From an uncultured Flavobacteriaceae bacterium (GTDB lineage Bacteria > Bacteroidota > Bacteroidia > Flavobacteriales > Flavobacteriaceae), in assembly GCA_947500385.1 (NCBI GenBank), contig CANMSA010000032.1:1-34962 (forward strand): DNA of 34,962 nucleotides, written 5' to 3'. The position numbers and the translations under genes are program-made. Each line of letters starts with the position of its first letter. The stretch's first letter is position 1. Shown piece by piece: positions 1-7,986 of the stretch. The notes under the pieces were generated by a model that saw nothing but the letters and a program-made list of their open reading frames with translations, made no database searches and had not been told where the DNA came from.

Positions 1-77
1 TTACTCCTTACTCCTTACTCCTTACTCCTTACTCCTTACTCCTTACTCCTTACTCCTTACTCCTTACTCCTTACTCC
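1..77. repeat. Perfect heptamer tandem array, TTACTCC x 11
   Basis: Eleven exact, uninterrupted copies of TTACTCC (GGAGTAA on the other strand) fill the first 77 bases and probably continue beyond the window. The array ends 18 bp past the stop codon of the kinase gene, so it lies in its 3' flank. Because the unit is 7 bp it would shift frame in coding DNA; here it is intergenic. The rotated unit AGGAGTA recurs as a single copy at 34406-34412. Confidence 0.97.
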
Positions 78-95
78 CCGCAGCAAACTGTCCTG

Positions 96-1175
96 TCAGT
101 CTATGGGTATCAGCTTTTCAACAATCATTTTTCGCATATACGCCTCCTCTTGCAATGCCTTTTCAGTAAAATGAAAAAGTCGTTGGCAACGATCCAGATT
201 TTGCAGCTCGTAGGTCACCTTATAGTATTGATCATTGTTCAAATAATCCGAAAGCGCGCGAAGGCCATGAATAAAAGGCATTAAAAAAGCGCCGATCCGC
301 AAGGTTTCCAATTCGTTCTGGTGAAGGAAGGCACCATTTAGGGCGAGTCCGTCAATAAAGGCCTCGAACAACGGTCTTTCAAAGGTGATTTTTGCCAAAT
401 CCGGGGCATCTTCACCACCTGGGTTCGAAATGATGCGAACGGCATCGCCAAAATCATATAGAAAATACCCTTTCATCAGGGTATCGAGGTCTATCAGGCA
501 CAAGGCTTTGTGGGTCTTTTGGGAGAAAAGCAAGTTGTTCAGCTTGGTATCGTTATGACACACGCGTAATGGTAGCTTCTCAAAGGAAATGGGCGAGAGT
601 TTCTCAAGGGTTTTGTGCGCAAAGGCAATGGCTTCTTTGGCGGCGTGTATTCGCTTCTTGTTGGCCGCGGCCAAAGCATCCAAGAACTGGGTTTTTCGAT
701 GGGCCAAATCATGAAAATGGGGGATGGTATCTACATAGTCTGCGGGATTCGAATTTGCCAGCAGCATATGAAATTCAGCGATTACCCTCCCGGCTTCCCG
801 GGCGATGGCAAGGTCATTTGTAGTATTATAGGCAATGCTGTTCGGAATGTAGCTCATCACCCTCCAGAAACCATGAACGGAATCTTCTAGAAAAGCAGCG
901 CCTTCTTTGGTGGGGACCAATGCGATCTGGGTGTAACGATCGCTACGAAGGTGTTCAAAAGCCCTTTGGATATTCCCCATAAGCCCCCTTACATTGGGGA
1001 ACACTTTATGGTTGATTCTTTGCAGAATATAGCGCGGTATGGTACCCTGCGAAATAAGAAAAGTATCATTGATCAACCCTTGTGTTAGAGGCTCGGAATG
1101 GTAGTCCGTTTCGGGAACATCGAACCGAGCCAATAGCTTGTTTACAATGGGAGAGGTGTATTTTCCTATTGCCAT
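96..1175 (-). CDS. N-acetylhexosamine 1-kinase-like phosphotransferase (APH fold)
   Basis: This 359-residue cytoplasmic protein belongs to the aminoglycoside-phosphotransferase/choline-kinase fold. Visible motifs are the catalytic loop HNDTKLNN (207-214), the metal-binding IDLDT (228-232) and YDFGDAVR (240-247). The N-terminal stretch YILQRINHKVFP (49-60) is what I associate with NahK-type kinases, which phosphorylate C1 of GlcNAc/GalNAc with ATP; resemblance to antibiotic kinases is only at fold level. The ATG at 1173-1175 overlaps the end of the upstream nucleotidyltransferase gene by 10 bp, so the two are almost certainly co-translated. A kinase plus nucleotidyltransferase is the expected pair for turning a free sugar into an NDP-sugar. 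The substrate is inferred, not proven; another hexose or hexosamine is possible. Confidence 0.82.
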   Translation of the reverse strand: MAIGKYTSPIVNKLLARFDVPETDYHSEPLTQGLINDTFLISQGTIPRYILQRINHKVFPNVRGLMGNIQRAFEHLRSDRYTQIALVPTKEGAAFLEDSVHGFWRVMSYIPNSIAYNTTNDLAIAREAGRVIAEFHMLLANSNPADYVDTIPHFHDLAHRKTQFLDALAAANKKRIHAAKEAIAFAHKTLEKLSPISFEKLPLRVCHNDTKLNNLLFSQKTHKALCLIDLDTLMKGYFLYDFGDAVRIISNPGGEDAPDLAKITFERPLFEAFIDGLALNGAFLHQNELETLRIGAFLMPFIHGLRALSDYLNNDQYYKVTYELQNLDRCQRLFHFTEKALQEEAYMRKMIVEKLIPID

Positions 1176-2050
1176 AAAGGGGATATATACTGCCCCTCGC
1201 TGGTTTTTTGTTCCAGGCTAGCTACGGCCACCTCCCGGTCGCTTGCATAGGTGACTCCAAACCACTGGTCTTGTGAGGGTACCACTTTCACCTCCGCCAG
1301 GCCATCTTTCAGCATTTTTTGTATGGTTTTGGGAATGTAGAGTTCACTTGTTTTGATCATATGGTCGTCTGCTAAGAACTCCCGGAATTCAGTTTCGATG
1401 ACTTCAAAAATAGAAGGTCTGCAAATCCAGAAATTCATACTGGCCAATTCATCTCCTGTATATTCCATGCCAGAGTCGGCATCGACTACTTTATCGCCTT
1501 TTTGCTCCAATTTCAAACGCTCGTCCACTGAAATTAGATTATCCCCATCCGTCATACAAACCCCACGAGAAACAGAACCATGTTCGGAGAGGGTGTCTTT
1601 TAAAGTGTATCCCACTAGGGCATAGTGGTTGTCTTCGGTAAACTCTTGCATAAATTTCGCGGCATTGGCATAGGCCGATTGTCCGTAAAAGTCATCGGCA
1701 TTGATGACGCAAAAAGGGCCATCGATCACGTTTCTTGCGGTCCATACCGCATGGGCGGTACCCCAAGGCTTGGGCCGTTCGCCCGTAAATTCAACCCCGT
1801 ACGGGAGATCGGTAATTTCTTGGGCGAGTACACTTAATTTGATCGCTTCGGGAAGTCGTTCTTCAAGGTGTTCCTGCAAAAAAGCAACATTTTCTTTTTT
1901 TGTAATGACTACAATATGGCCAAATCCGTTTTTAATGGCATCGTACATCGCGAATTCCATCAGGAATTCCCCTTGCGGTCCGAGGTCATCAAATTGCTTT
2001 AGTTTTCCATATCTGCTCCCGCTTCCTGCGGCCATTAAAAGTAAGGTCAT
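1166..2050 (-). CDS. Sugar-1-phosphate nucleotidyltransferase
   Basis: This 294-residue protein is of the NTP_transferase (GT-A-like Rossmann) family, which joins a sugar 1-phosphate to a nucleotide and releases pyrophosphate. The signature LMAAGSGSRYGKLKQ occupies residues 5-19, PWGTAHA (95-101) matches the base/sugar-binding loop, and INADDFYG (116-123) carries the metal-binding aspartates. It stops after the catalytic domain, lacking the left-handed beta-helix acetyltransferase domain of GlmU. It is the first gene of a two-gene minus-strand unit, overlapping the kinase start by 10 bp. Paired with that kinase it plausibly makes UDP-GalNAc/GlcNAc. A generic glucose-1-phosphate transferase role is the alternative; sequence alone does not settle the sugar or nucleotide. 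Confidence 0.85.
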   Translation of the reverse strand: MTLLLMAAGSGSRYGKLKQFDDLGPQGEFLMEFAMYDAIKNGFGHIVVITKKENVAFLQEHLEERLPEAIKLSVLAQEITDLPYGVEFTGERPKPWGTAHAVWTARNVIDGPFCVINADDFYGQSAYANAAKFMQEFTEDNHYALVGYTLKDTLSEHGSVSRGVCMTDGDNLISVDERLKLEQKGDKVVDADSGMEYTGDELASMNFWICRPSIFEVIETEFREFLADDHMIKTSELYIPKTIQKMLKDGLAEVKVVPSQDQWFGVTYASDREVAVASLEQKTSEGQYISPLWQ

Positions 2051-2070
2051 GCTATTATAATTTTAAGTTG

Positions 2071-2078
2071 CAAAAGTA
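2071..2078 (-). promoter_or_regulatory. -7 promoter box (TACTTTTG) for the nucleotidyltransferase-kinase unit
   Basis: CAAAAGTA on the plus strand reads TACTTTTG on the minus strand, a full match to the Bacteroidota -7 consensus TAnnTTTG, 20 bp before the ATG at 2050. No clear -33 TTTG is seen at the usual spacing, so this is a moderate call. Confidence 0.5.
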
Positions 2079-2168
2079 AGTGATTGATTTAAAAAAATGG
2101 AATGCTCACCTTTACTTTCCGATAAAAATTGGAATCGAAAGACAGGCAAGCAAAGATTTTCATAAATT

Positions 2169-2180
2169 AACCAAATGGTT
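2169..2180. promoter_or_regulatory. Palindrome AACCA-AA-TGGTT in the divergent spacer
   Basis: A perfect 5-bp inverted repeat with a 2-bp centre lies in the 171-bp spacer between the divergent nucleotidyltransferase and GH109 genes, 41 bp before the GH109 ATG. Position and symmetry suit a repressor or activator site for a sugar-responsive regulator, but no regulator gene is adjacent. The spacer holds no ORF. Confidence 0.35.
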
Positions 2181-2221
2181 TTATACCTGTAACAGCTGCC
2201 AACCTAATAAATTGTATCCCT

Positions 2222-3580
2222 ATGAGTTCTAGACGAACATTTATTCAAAAATCGGCCCTACTAGGAGCCGGTATCGCTACCGTTCCCAACTTTGGCTATG
2301 GTATGTTCAATGTGCGGCCAAACGATATGTTGAATGTAGGATTAATAGGAGTTGGGTTACGCGGTACGAATCATCTAGAGAACCTTTTATTGCGAAAAGA
2401 TGTAAATGTTACTGCTATTTGCGACGTAGATCCCACTAGAATTGCAATTGCCAAAGATTTGATTGCCAAGGCCGGAGGCAAAACACCCGCTGCTTTTGGT
2501 AGTGGTGATTTCGATTACCGAAATTTATTGGCATCGAAGGATGTGGATGCAGTAATCATTGCAACCCCTTGGTTATGGCATACCCGCATGACCGTCGATG
2601 CCATGAAGGCAGGAAAATATGCGGGGGTCGAAGTGTCTGCTTCGAATACGCTAGAGGAGTGTTGGGACCTGGTGAATACCCATGAAGCAACCGGTACCCA
2701 TATGATGATACTTGAAAACGTAAACTATCGCAGGGATATTTTGGCGGTGTTGCATATGGTAAAGCAAAACGTTTTTGGGGAATTGGTACATTTTAGATGT
2801 GGATATCAGCACGATTTGCGGGAAGTAAAATTCAACAATGGGAAACAACCCTACGGGGGTGGGGTCGAGTTTGGTGAGAAGGCTATTTCCGAAGCCAAAT
2901 GGCGCACGGAACATTCCGTAAAGCGAAATGCCGATGTATACCCCACTCATGGCTTGGGGCCCATTGCGGCCATGGCCGATATCAATCGAGGCAACCGTTT
3001 TGTTTCGATGACCTCCCATGCAAGCAAGGCTATTGGGCTACACAATTATATCGTTGAAAAAGGAGGGGAAGACCATCCCAATGCCAAGGTGAAATTCAAA
3101 CAGGGCGATGTGATTACCTCCACCATCAATACAGCCAATGGGGAAACCATCATCATAACCCATGATTGCAATCTGCCCAGACCCTATTCCCTGGGATTTC
3201 GGGTGCAGGGTGCCAAGGGCCTTTGGGAGAATGACGGAGATCGAATCTATATCGAAGGAAGCTCGAAAGCACATAGATGGGATGCCGATGCCGAATGGCT
3301 TGCCAAATATGACCATCCGTTATGGAAAAAGTACGGGGACTATGCATTGGATGCCGGCCATGGCGGGATGGATTTCTTCGTGATCAACTCGTTTGTCGAA
3401 TCGGCCAAGGCGAATATTGCACCTCCTATGGATGCCTACGATGCCGCTGCCTGGAGCGCTGTGACCCCATTGTCCGAAGCTTCGATTGCCAACAATGGTG
3501 ACCCACAAGATTTTCCTGACTTTACACGCGGACTTTGGATCAAACGAAGCCCGTATAATTGGATCAAGGATACGTATTAA
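2222..3580 (+). CDS. GH109-type NAD-dependent glycosidase, probable alpha-N-acetylgalactosaminidase, Tat-exported
   Basis: This 452-residue Gfo/Idh/MocA-fold protein has a twin-arginine signal (SSRRTFIQKS, residues 2-11, then a hydrophobic stretch), so export to the periplasm is expected. The Rossmann glycine motif is GLIGVGLRG (40-48). Recalled side by side, it shares many segments with the founding GH109 enzyme of Elizabethkingia meningoseptica: EECWD, ENVxYRRD (about 165-172), FGELVH, GYQHDLR, GVEFGEKA, SEAKWRT, YPTHGxGP (240-247, with the catalytic-region Tyr and His) and DINRGNR. GH109 enzymes use bound NAD in an oxidation-elimination-addition cycle to remove terminal alpha-GalNAc. The divergent kinase/nucleotidyltransferase and downstream symporter fit handling of the freed sugar. 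GH109 paralogues with other specificities exist, so the exact substrate is less certain than the family. Confidence 0.88.
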   Translation: MSSRRTFIQKSALLGAGIATVPNFGYGMFNVRPNDMLNVGLIGVGLRGTNHLENLLLRKDVNVTAICDVDPTRIAIAKDLIAKAGGKTPAAFGSGDFDYRNLLASKDVDAVIIATPWLWHTRMTVDAMKAGKYAGVEVSASNTLEECWDLVNTHEATGTHMMILENVNYRRDILAVLHMVKQNVFGELVHFRCGYQHDLREVKFNNGKQPYGGGVEFGEKAISEAKWRTEHSVKRNADVYPTHGLGPIAAMADINRGNRFVSMTSHASKAIGLHNYIVEKGGEDHPNAKVKFKQGDVITSTINTANGETIIITHDCNLPRPYSLGFRVQGAKGLWENDGDRIYIEGSSKAHRWDADAEWLAKYDHPLWKKYGDYALDAGHGGMDFFVINSFVESAKANIAPPMDAYDAAAWSAVTPLSEASIANNGDPQDFPDFTRGLWIKRSPYNWIKDTY

Positions 3581-3800
3581 AGAATCCGTTTGGGATGCAC
3601 ATCCGCGACCAAAAATCACAGCTTTTATGGTCAAATCAAAGCTTTTTAAAGGAATCGCCAGGCCATTGAAGAAAAAAAGACAAAATGGGAAGACAAAATG
3701 TAAAAATCGGAGGTAAAAACGGACAGTGAGATAAGTTTCTTTAGAAGCACTAGGATAAGGGCATTTTGAAAAACGAACAAAACCAACTAAACACTATTTC
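3581..3800. other. Gene-free spacer before the symporter
   Basis: This 220-bp spacer contains an imperfect hairpin at 3607-3632 (GACCA arm, TGGTC arm, with AAA/TTT pairing inside) that might be a weak terminator for the GH109 gene but lacks a proper T-run, and two direct copies of AGACAAAATG at 3678-3687 and 3691-3700. No convincing promoter or ORF is seen. Confidence 0.5.
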
Positions 3801-5426
3801 ATGAAAGGACTCGATACATTTGACTGGGTGGTTATTGCCGCTTATTTTATCATCCTGCTGGGCGTTGCTTGGTGGGTCATCAAACAAAAACAAAAAAACA
3901 CCGAAGACTACTTTCTTGCAGGTCGCAATATGGGCTGGTTTGTAGTGGGGGCTTCGATTTTTGCCTCCAATATCGGTTCCGAGCATGTGGTAGGTCTTGC
4001 CGGGAATGGTGCAGGGGATAAGATGCCCTTGCTTATTTATGAATTGCACGCCTGGATCGTATTGATGCTTGGGTGGGTCTTTTTGCCCTTTTATGCCCGT
4101 AGCGGCGTTTTTACGATGCCCGAGTTTTTAGAAAAAAGATTTGATGCCCGATCACGTTGGGTGCTTTCAGTGGTTTCCTTGATCGCTTATATACTCACCA
4201 AAGTATCGGTGACTATTTATGCCGGGGGGGTGGTCGTTTCTGCCTTATTGGGAATTCCCTTTTGGATCGGAGCGGTAGCGACGGTGGCTTTGACGGGAAT
4301 CTACACGGTGTTGGGAGGCATGCGTGCAGTGGTCTATACCGAAACCATACAAGCCATTGTGTTGGTCATCGGCGCGGGAGTATTGACTGTCATGGGCTTG
4401 GATGCCGTAGGCGGTTGGGGAGCCTTAAAAGAGACCGTGGGGGCCGACTATTTTAATATGTGGCGGCCCAATTCAGATCCCGACTACCCGTGGTTGCCCT
4501 TGTTTTTAACCAGTACCATTGTGGGTATTTGGTACTGGTGTACCGATCAAGTGATCGTGCAACGCGTTTTAACGGCCAAGAATATCAAAGAAGGAAGAAG
4601 GGGCAGTATTTTTGGGGCCTTGTTAAAATTGATGCCGGTCTTTTTATTTTTGATTCCCGGGGTGGTGGCCTTGGGTCTAAAAATGCAGGGAAAATTAGAT
4701 TGGGACAGTCCGGATGAAGCGTTTCCCGTGTTAATGAGCAATCTGTTGCCCTCGGGACTTCGGGGATTGGTAGCAGCGGGATTGTTGGCGGCCTTGATGA
4801 GTTCTTTGGCCTCTGTTTTCAACTCCTGTTCTACCTTGTTTACCCTGGACATCTATAAGAAGGTAAAACCGAACAAACCAGAGGAGGAATTGGTAAGGAC
4901 AGGCCGGATCGCTACCTTTTTTGTGGTAGGGCTAGGGCTTCTATGGATTCCCGTCATCACGCGCTTATCCGATGGCTTGTATGAATACCTGCAGAATGTA
5001 CAAGCCTATATTTCCCCTCCGATAACGGCGGTATTCCTGTTGGGGATTTTTTACAAACGAATCAATGCAAACGGGGCGATCGCAACACTGGTAGGTGGTC
5101 TGATCATTGGTTTTTCCAAACTGACTTTGGAAATCACCAAGTCGAGTTATACCGAGGGAAGTTTCATTTTTAATATAGCCGATATCAATTGGCTGGTATT
5201 TGGCGCCTATTTCTTTGCGATATGTGTGGCCATCGCCGTAACGGTGAGTATGTTTTATCCCAAACCCTCGGAAGCGCAATTGCAGGGACTTACTTTTGGA
5301 ACAGTCACTGCCGAGCAAAAAGCGGCGAACAAATCGAGCTACAACATTTGGGATATTGTTGCCTCGGTACTGGTCATTGTAGTGGTGCTTTACATCATGC
5401 TCTCGTTTAGTACCCTGGCGCTTTAG
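3801..5426 (+). CDS. Sodium:solute symporter family (SSS, SglT-like) sugar transporter
   Basis: This 541-residue polytopic inner-membrane protein belongs to the SSS family (TC 2.A.21), which couples Na+ entry to solute uptake. Family landmarks are the first membrane helix at about 9-27, DYFLAGRNMGWFVVGASIFA (36-55) and SNIGSEHVVGLAG (56-68), the segment that forms the unwound helix around the sodium and substrate site. About 14 hydrophobic segments can be counted. The sequence is closest in style to SglT-type sugar transporters rather than proline or pantothenate carriers. It lies 220 bp after the GH109 gene on the same strand, so the likely cargo is the sugar that enzyme releases; this is inferred from context. 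The ATG at 3801 gives a normal-length N terminus. Confidence 0.9.
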   Translation: MKGLDTFDWVVIAAYFIILLGVAWWVIKQKQKNTEDYFLAGRNMGWFVVGASIFASNIGSEHVVGLAGNGAGDKMPLLIYELHAWIVLMLGWVFLPFYARSGVFTMPEFLEKRFDARSRWVLSVVSLIAYILTKVSVTIYAGGVVVSALLGIPFWIGAVATVALTGIYTVLGGMRAVVYTETIQAIVLVIGAGVLTVMGLDAVGGWGALKETVGADYFNMWRPNSDPDYPWLPLFLTSTIVGIWYWCTDQVIVQRVLTAKNIKEGRRGSIFGALLKLMPVFLFLIPGVVALGLKMQGKLDWDSPDEAFPVLMSNLLPSGLRGLVAAGLLAALMSSLASVFNSCSTLFTLDIYKKVKPNKPEEELVRTGRIATFFVVGLGLLWIPVITRLSDGLYEYLQNVQAYISPPITAVFLLGIFYKRINANGAIATLVGGLIIGFSKLTLEITKSSYTEGSFIFNIADINWLVFGAYFFAICVAIAVTVSMFYPKPSEAQLQGLTFGTVTAEQKAANKSSYNIWDIVASVLVIVVVLYIMLSFSTLAL

Positions 5427-5489
5427 TAAGGCAGTAGAAGTGGCCAGCATAAAAAGGTGGCTTGCCGCAATTTTAAAAGGTGTTTTTTC

Positions 5490-5505
5490 GTTGTTAGAGA
5501 ACAAC
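5490..5505. promoter_or_regulatory. Perfect palindrome GTTGTT-AGAG-AACAAC upstream of the Usp gene
   Basis: Two 6-bp arms are separated by 4 bp. It ends 9 bp before a near-consensus -7 box (TATTGTTG, 5515-5522), so it would lie between -33 and -7 of the promoter. The core TGTT-N4-AACA is shared with the palindrome at 9213-9230. Confidence 0.5.
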
Positions 5506-5514
5506 TCGAAAGTG

Positions 5515-5522
5515 TATTGTTG
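5515..5522 (+). promoter_or_regulatory. Probable -7 box for the universal stress protein gene
   Basis: TATTGTTG differs from TAnnTTTG at one position and lies 20 bp before the ATG at 5543, the short leader typical of this phylum. Confidence 0.4.
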
Positions 5523-5542
5523 AATTAATAAGAGCGTATTTC

Positions 5543-6364
5543 ATGAAAAACATTATTGTACCCGTAGATTTTTCCGAACAATCCGAATATGCCTTGCAAA
5601 CGGCCGCATCGCTTGCCAAAGAACATGGGGCGAACTTGCTTACGGTGCATATGCTCGAACTGTCGGATGCGATATTTTCTACCACCGATACTGCAAGTGC
5701 GCAACAAGCGGTTTTTTTGATCAGGGCTGCGGAGAAAAGATTCGCTGCTTTTTTGGACAAAGACTATTTGGGAGGGGTCTCAATCACGAAAATCGTGAAA
5801 CCGCACAAGGTGTTTGCCGAATTGAACAATATCGCGAAAGAACATGGGGCCGATCTGATCGTTATGGGTTCGCATGGAAGCGACGGACTTGAGGAAATAT
5901 TCGTTGGTTCAAACGCAGAACGGGTCGTGCGCAATTCGGAGATACCAGTAGTGGTGGTGAAACAGAAACATACCGATTTTAAAGTGGAACGCTTTTTATT
6001 TGCCTGTGATTTCGAAGATGAAAGCCTCCCCGCTTTTCAAAAGGCCAAATCTTTTGCAGCGCTATTATCGGCCGAATTGCAATTGGTATATATCAATACC
6101 CCCGGCGATGCTTTTCTGAGCAGCAGCGATGCCTATAACCGAGTGCACCAATTTTTACAAAAAGCCTGCTCGGGCTTGGAGGTGACCATTCATAACGATT
6201 ATAGTGTGGAAAAGGGTATTTTGAATTATAGTAAAATCGCTTCTGCGGATGCTATTGGTATTCCTACCCACGGCCGCAGTGGTCTTGCGCATTTCTTCCG
6301 AGGCAGTATCGGCGAAGATGTCGCCAACCACGCAAAGATTCCCGTTGTCACGTTCAAAATATAA
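5543..6364 (+). CDS. Universal stress protein, tandem UspA domains
   Basis: This 273-residue cytoplasmic protein has two Usp domains (about 1-142 and 147-273). The first starts with the typical beta strand NIIVPVDFSEQSEYAL and has the ATP-binding loop MGSHGSDGLEEIFVGSNAERV (starting near 108, pattern G-x2-G-x9-GS). The second ends with a related loop PTHGRSGLAHFFRGSIGEDV (about 245-264). Usp proteins bind ATP or sense metabolic stress; no specific partner can be read from the sequence. It follows the symporter gene by 116 bp with its own probable promoter and a palindrome, and is convergent with the next gene, 47 bp apart with no clear terminator between. Confidence 0.9.
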   Translation: MKNIIVPVDFSEQSEYALQTAASLAKEHGANLLTVHMLELSDAIFSTTDTASAQQAVFLIRAAEKRFAAFLDKDYLGGVSITKIVKPHKVFAELNNIAKEHGADLIVMGSHGSDGLEEIFVGSNAERVVRNSEIPVVVVKQKHTDFKVERFLFACDFEDESLPAFQKAKSFAALLSAELQLVYINTPGDAFLSSSDAYNRVHQFLQKACSGLEVTIHNDYSVEKGILNYSKIASADAIGIPTHGRSGLAHFFRGSIGEDVANHAKIPVVTFKI

Positions 6365-6411
6365 TAACGCCCGCAATTCCCAAAAGATTTGCCAGGCGGT
6401 AGCGCAATAGA

Positions 6412-7803
6412 TCAAATCAATTTCATCCCTTCAGGGTCCCAATTAATTGCCTTTTTTTGAAAATAGCTTTCATTGGCCAATAGTGCGGCGCCGGCGGCCC
6501 GCAAGCCAAATGTAGGGTCTTGAACAACTTTTTTATTTCCGCGAATGGCTTCAAAAAAGTTGTAAAAATGATCGTAATGGGCACCTTTGTATTGTCGAGG
6601 TGCTTCCCATGTGGAGGTGCCCGTTTTGAGTTTCGAAGCCCTCGTGTCCAGATTTTTTTGGGCATAGCCATCTTTGATCTGTTTTTGCATCGCTTCGGTA
6701 TAGGCGACCAGCGAATACCCCCCGGGGACCATTCCCAACTTGGATCGGGTTAGTTTTATCGAGTTTTGCCCCACTTCCATTTCTCCTTCGGTGCCGATCA
6801 ATTTAAACCCGCCTCCTCCACCATTGCCCGCAATAAAGTTGATACGGAAAGCGGCATTAAAGGCGGCATGGGTGGCAGTTTTGGGATAGTCGTAGAGGGT
6901 GATGGTCACATCGGGCACATCGCGCCCATCATTCCAATATCGGAGCCCTCCAGTAGAAAGGGCCCTATTCGGACCATGTGAACTAAGTACATGATTCAAG
7001 GTAGAGAAGGCGTGCACAAAAAGATCTCCGGCAACACCCGTACCATAGTCCTGGTAATTTCTCCACCGAAAAAAACGTTTTAGCTCATAGGGTACCTTAG
7101 GTGCTTTTCCCAAGAAAGCATCAAAATCGATCGTATCGGGATTTGCGTCCGGCGGAATGGGATATTGCCATGCACCTTCGGCAGAGTAACGATCGTTGTA
7201 CATGTCTAGCATTACAATATCACCAATGGCGCCTTCCTCATAGAGCTGTTTGGCTTTTTCGTTGCCAAGAGAGGCCATCCCTTGGCTTCCTATTTGGCAA
7301 ACTTTTCCGGAAGCGGCGTGCGCCTGTATAATGGCTTGCCCCTCTTCGAATTTTTGTACCATGGGTTTTTCACAATACACCGCTTTCCCGGCCTTTAAAG
7401 CGTCAATGGTAATTTTTTTATGCCAATGGTCCGGGGTGGCGATAATTACCGCATCAATGTCTTTACGATCTAAAAGGGCTCGGTAGTCACGAGTGGTAAA
7501 AATTGTATCGCCCCAAAGCTCTTTTGCCCGTGCATGTCGACCGTCGTAGAGATCGCATACCGCGACCAGTTTTACACCACTTACCTCCAATGCCGTATTG
7601 GTATCGTAAATTCCCTGTATACCGGCGCCAATAAGCCCTAAGTTGATGTGGTCGTTTGCGGCATAGTCGATTTCATGGTACGTTCTATGCAACAGTATGG
7701 TCTCTTCTTGTGGTGCCCCAAAGACAAAAGGTGCTGTGCTAACGGCGGCCGAGCCAAGGCTCGCTTTTTTTATAAAAGATCTTCTTGAAGTATTTTTTTT
7801 CAT
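6412..7803 (-). CDS. Gfo/Idh/MocA family oxidoreductase, Tat-exported
   Basis: This 463-residue NAD(P)-dependent oxidoreductase-fold protein has a twin-arginine signal, TSRRSFIKKASLG (5-17), followed by a hydrophobic stretch to about residue 29. The dinucleotide-binding motif is GLIGAGIQG (56-64). ATPDHWH (122-128) and CEKPM (144-148) are the standard family motifs; the Lys of EKP is the usual catalytic or hydride-transfer-region lysine. It lacks the GH109-specific segments seen in the gene at 2222 and keeps the EKP motif that the GH109 protein has lost, so it is more likely a sugar or inositol dehydrogenase-like enzyme. The substrate cannot be read. It stands alone on the minus strand; the signal implies cofactor loading in the cytoplasm before export. 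Confidence 0.85.
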   Translation of the reverse strand: MKKNTSRRSFIKKASLGSAAVSTAPFVFGAPQEETILLHRTYHEIDYAANDHINLGLIGAGIQGIYDTNTALEVSGVKLVAVCDLYDGRHARAKELWGDTIFTTRDYRALLDRKDIDAVIIATPDHWHKKITIDALKAGKAVYCEKPMVQKFEEGQAIIQAHAASGKVCQIGSQGMASLGNEKAKQLYEEGAIGDIVMLDMYNDRYSAEGAWQYPIPPDANPDTIDFDAFLGKAPKVPYELKRFFRWRNYQDYGTGVAGDLFVHAFSTLNHVLSSHGPNRALSTGGLRYWNDGRDVPDVTITLYDYPKTATHAAFNAAFRINFIAGNGGGGGFKLIGTEGEMEVGQNSIKLTRSKLGMVPGGYSLVAYTEAMQKQIKDGYAQKNLDTRASKLKTGTSTWEAPRQYKGAHYDHFYNFFEAIRGNKKVVQDPTFGLRAAGAALLANESYFQKKAINWDPEGMKLI

Positions 7804-7876
7804 GGTCCCCGGTTTTCAATCTAGAAGTGGTTTAAAATCGTTTAGCCAAATGAAAAAGTCGACTATATTTTTAAAA

Positions 7877-7884
7877 CAAAACTA
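7877..7884 (-). promoter_or_regulatory. -7 promoter box (TAGTTTTG) for the exported oxidoreductase
   Basis: CAAAACTA on the plus strand reads TAGTTTTG on the minus strand, a full TAnnTTTG match 73 bp upstream of the ATG at 7803. A -33 TTTG at the right spacing is not evident. The 183-bp spacer 7804-7986 contains nothing else I can support. Confidence 0.4.
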
Positions 7885-7986
7885 CCATGAATGTACGCTT
7901 TTTCTGCATGGATGCCAAGATGCGGGCAATGGTAAAATGCAGCTGCTAGAAGACAGGTGTCCGGTTTTTTATAGGCAGGTACTTTC

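Noticed and set aside
96-1175. Aminoglycoside resistance kinase
   Set aside because: The fold is shared, but NahK-type segments and coupling to a sugar nucleotidyltransferase point to a sugar kinase.
3607-3632. Intrinsic terminator after the GH109 gene
   Set aside because: The stem is short and interrupted and has no proper T-run, so it is reported only as spacer content.
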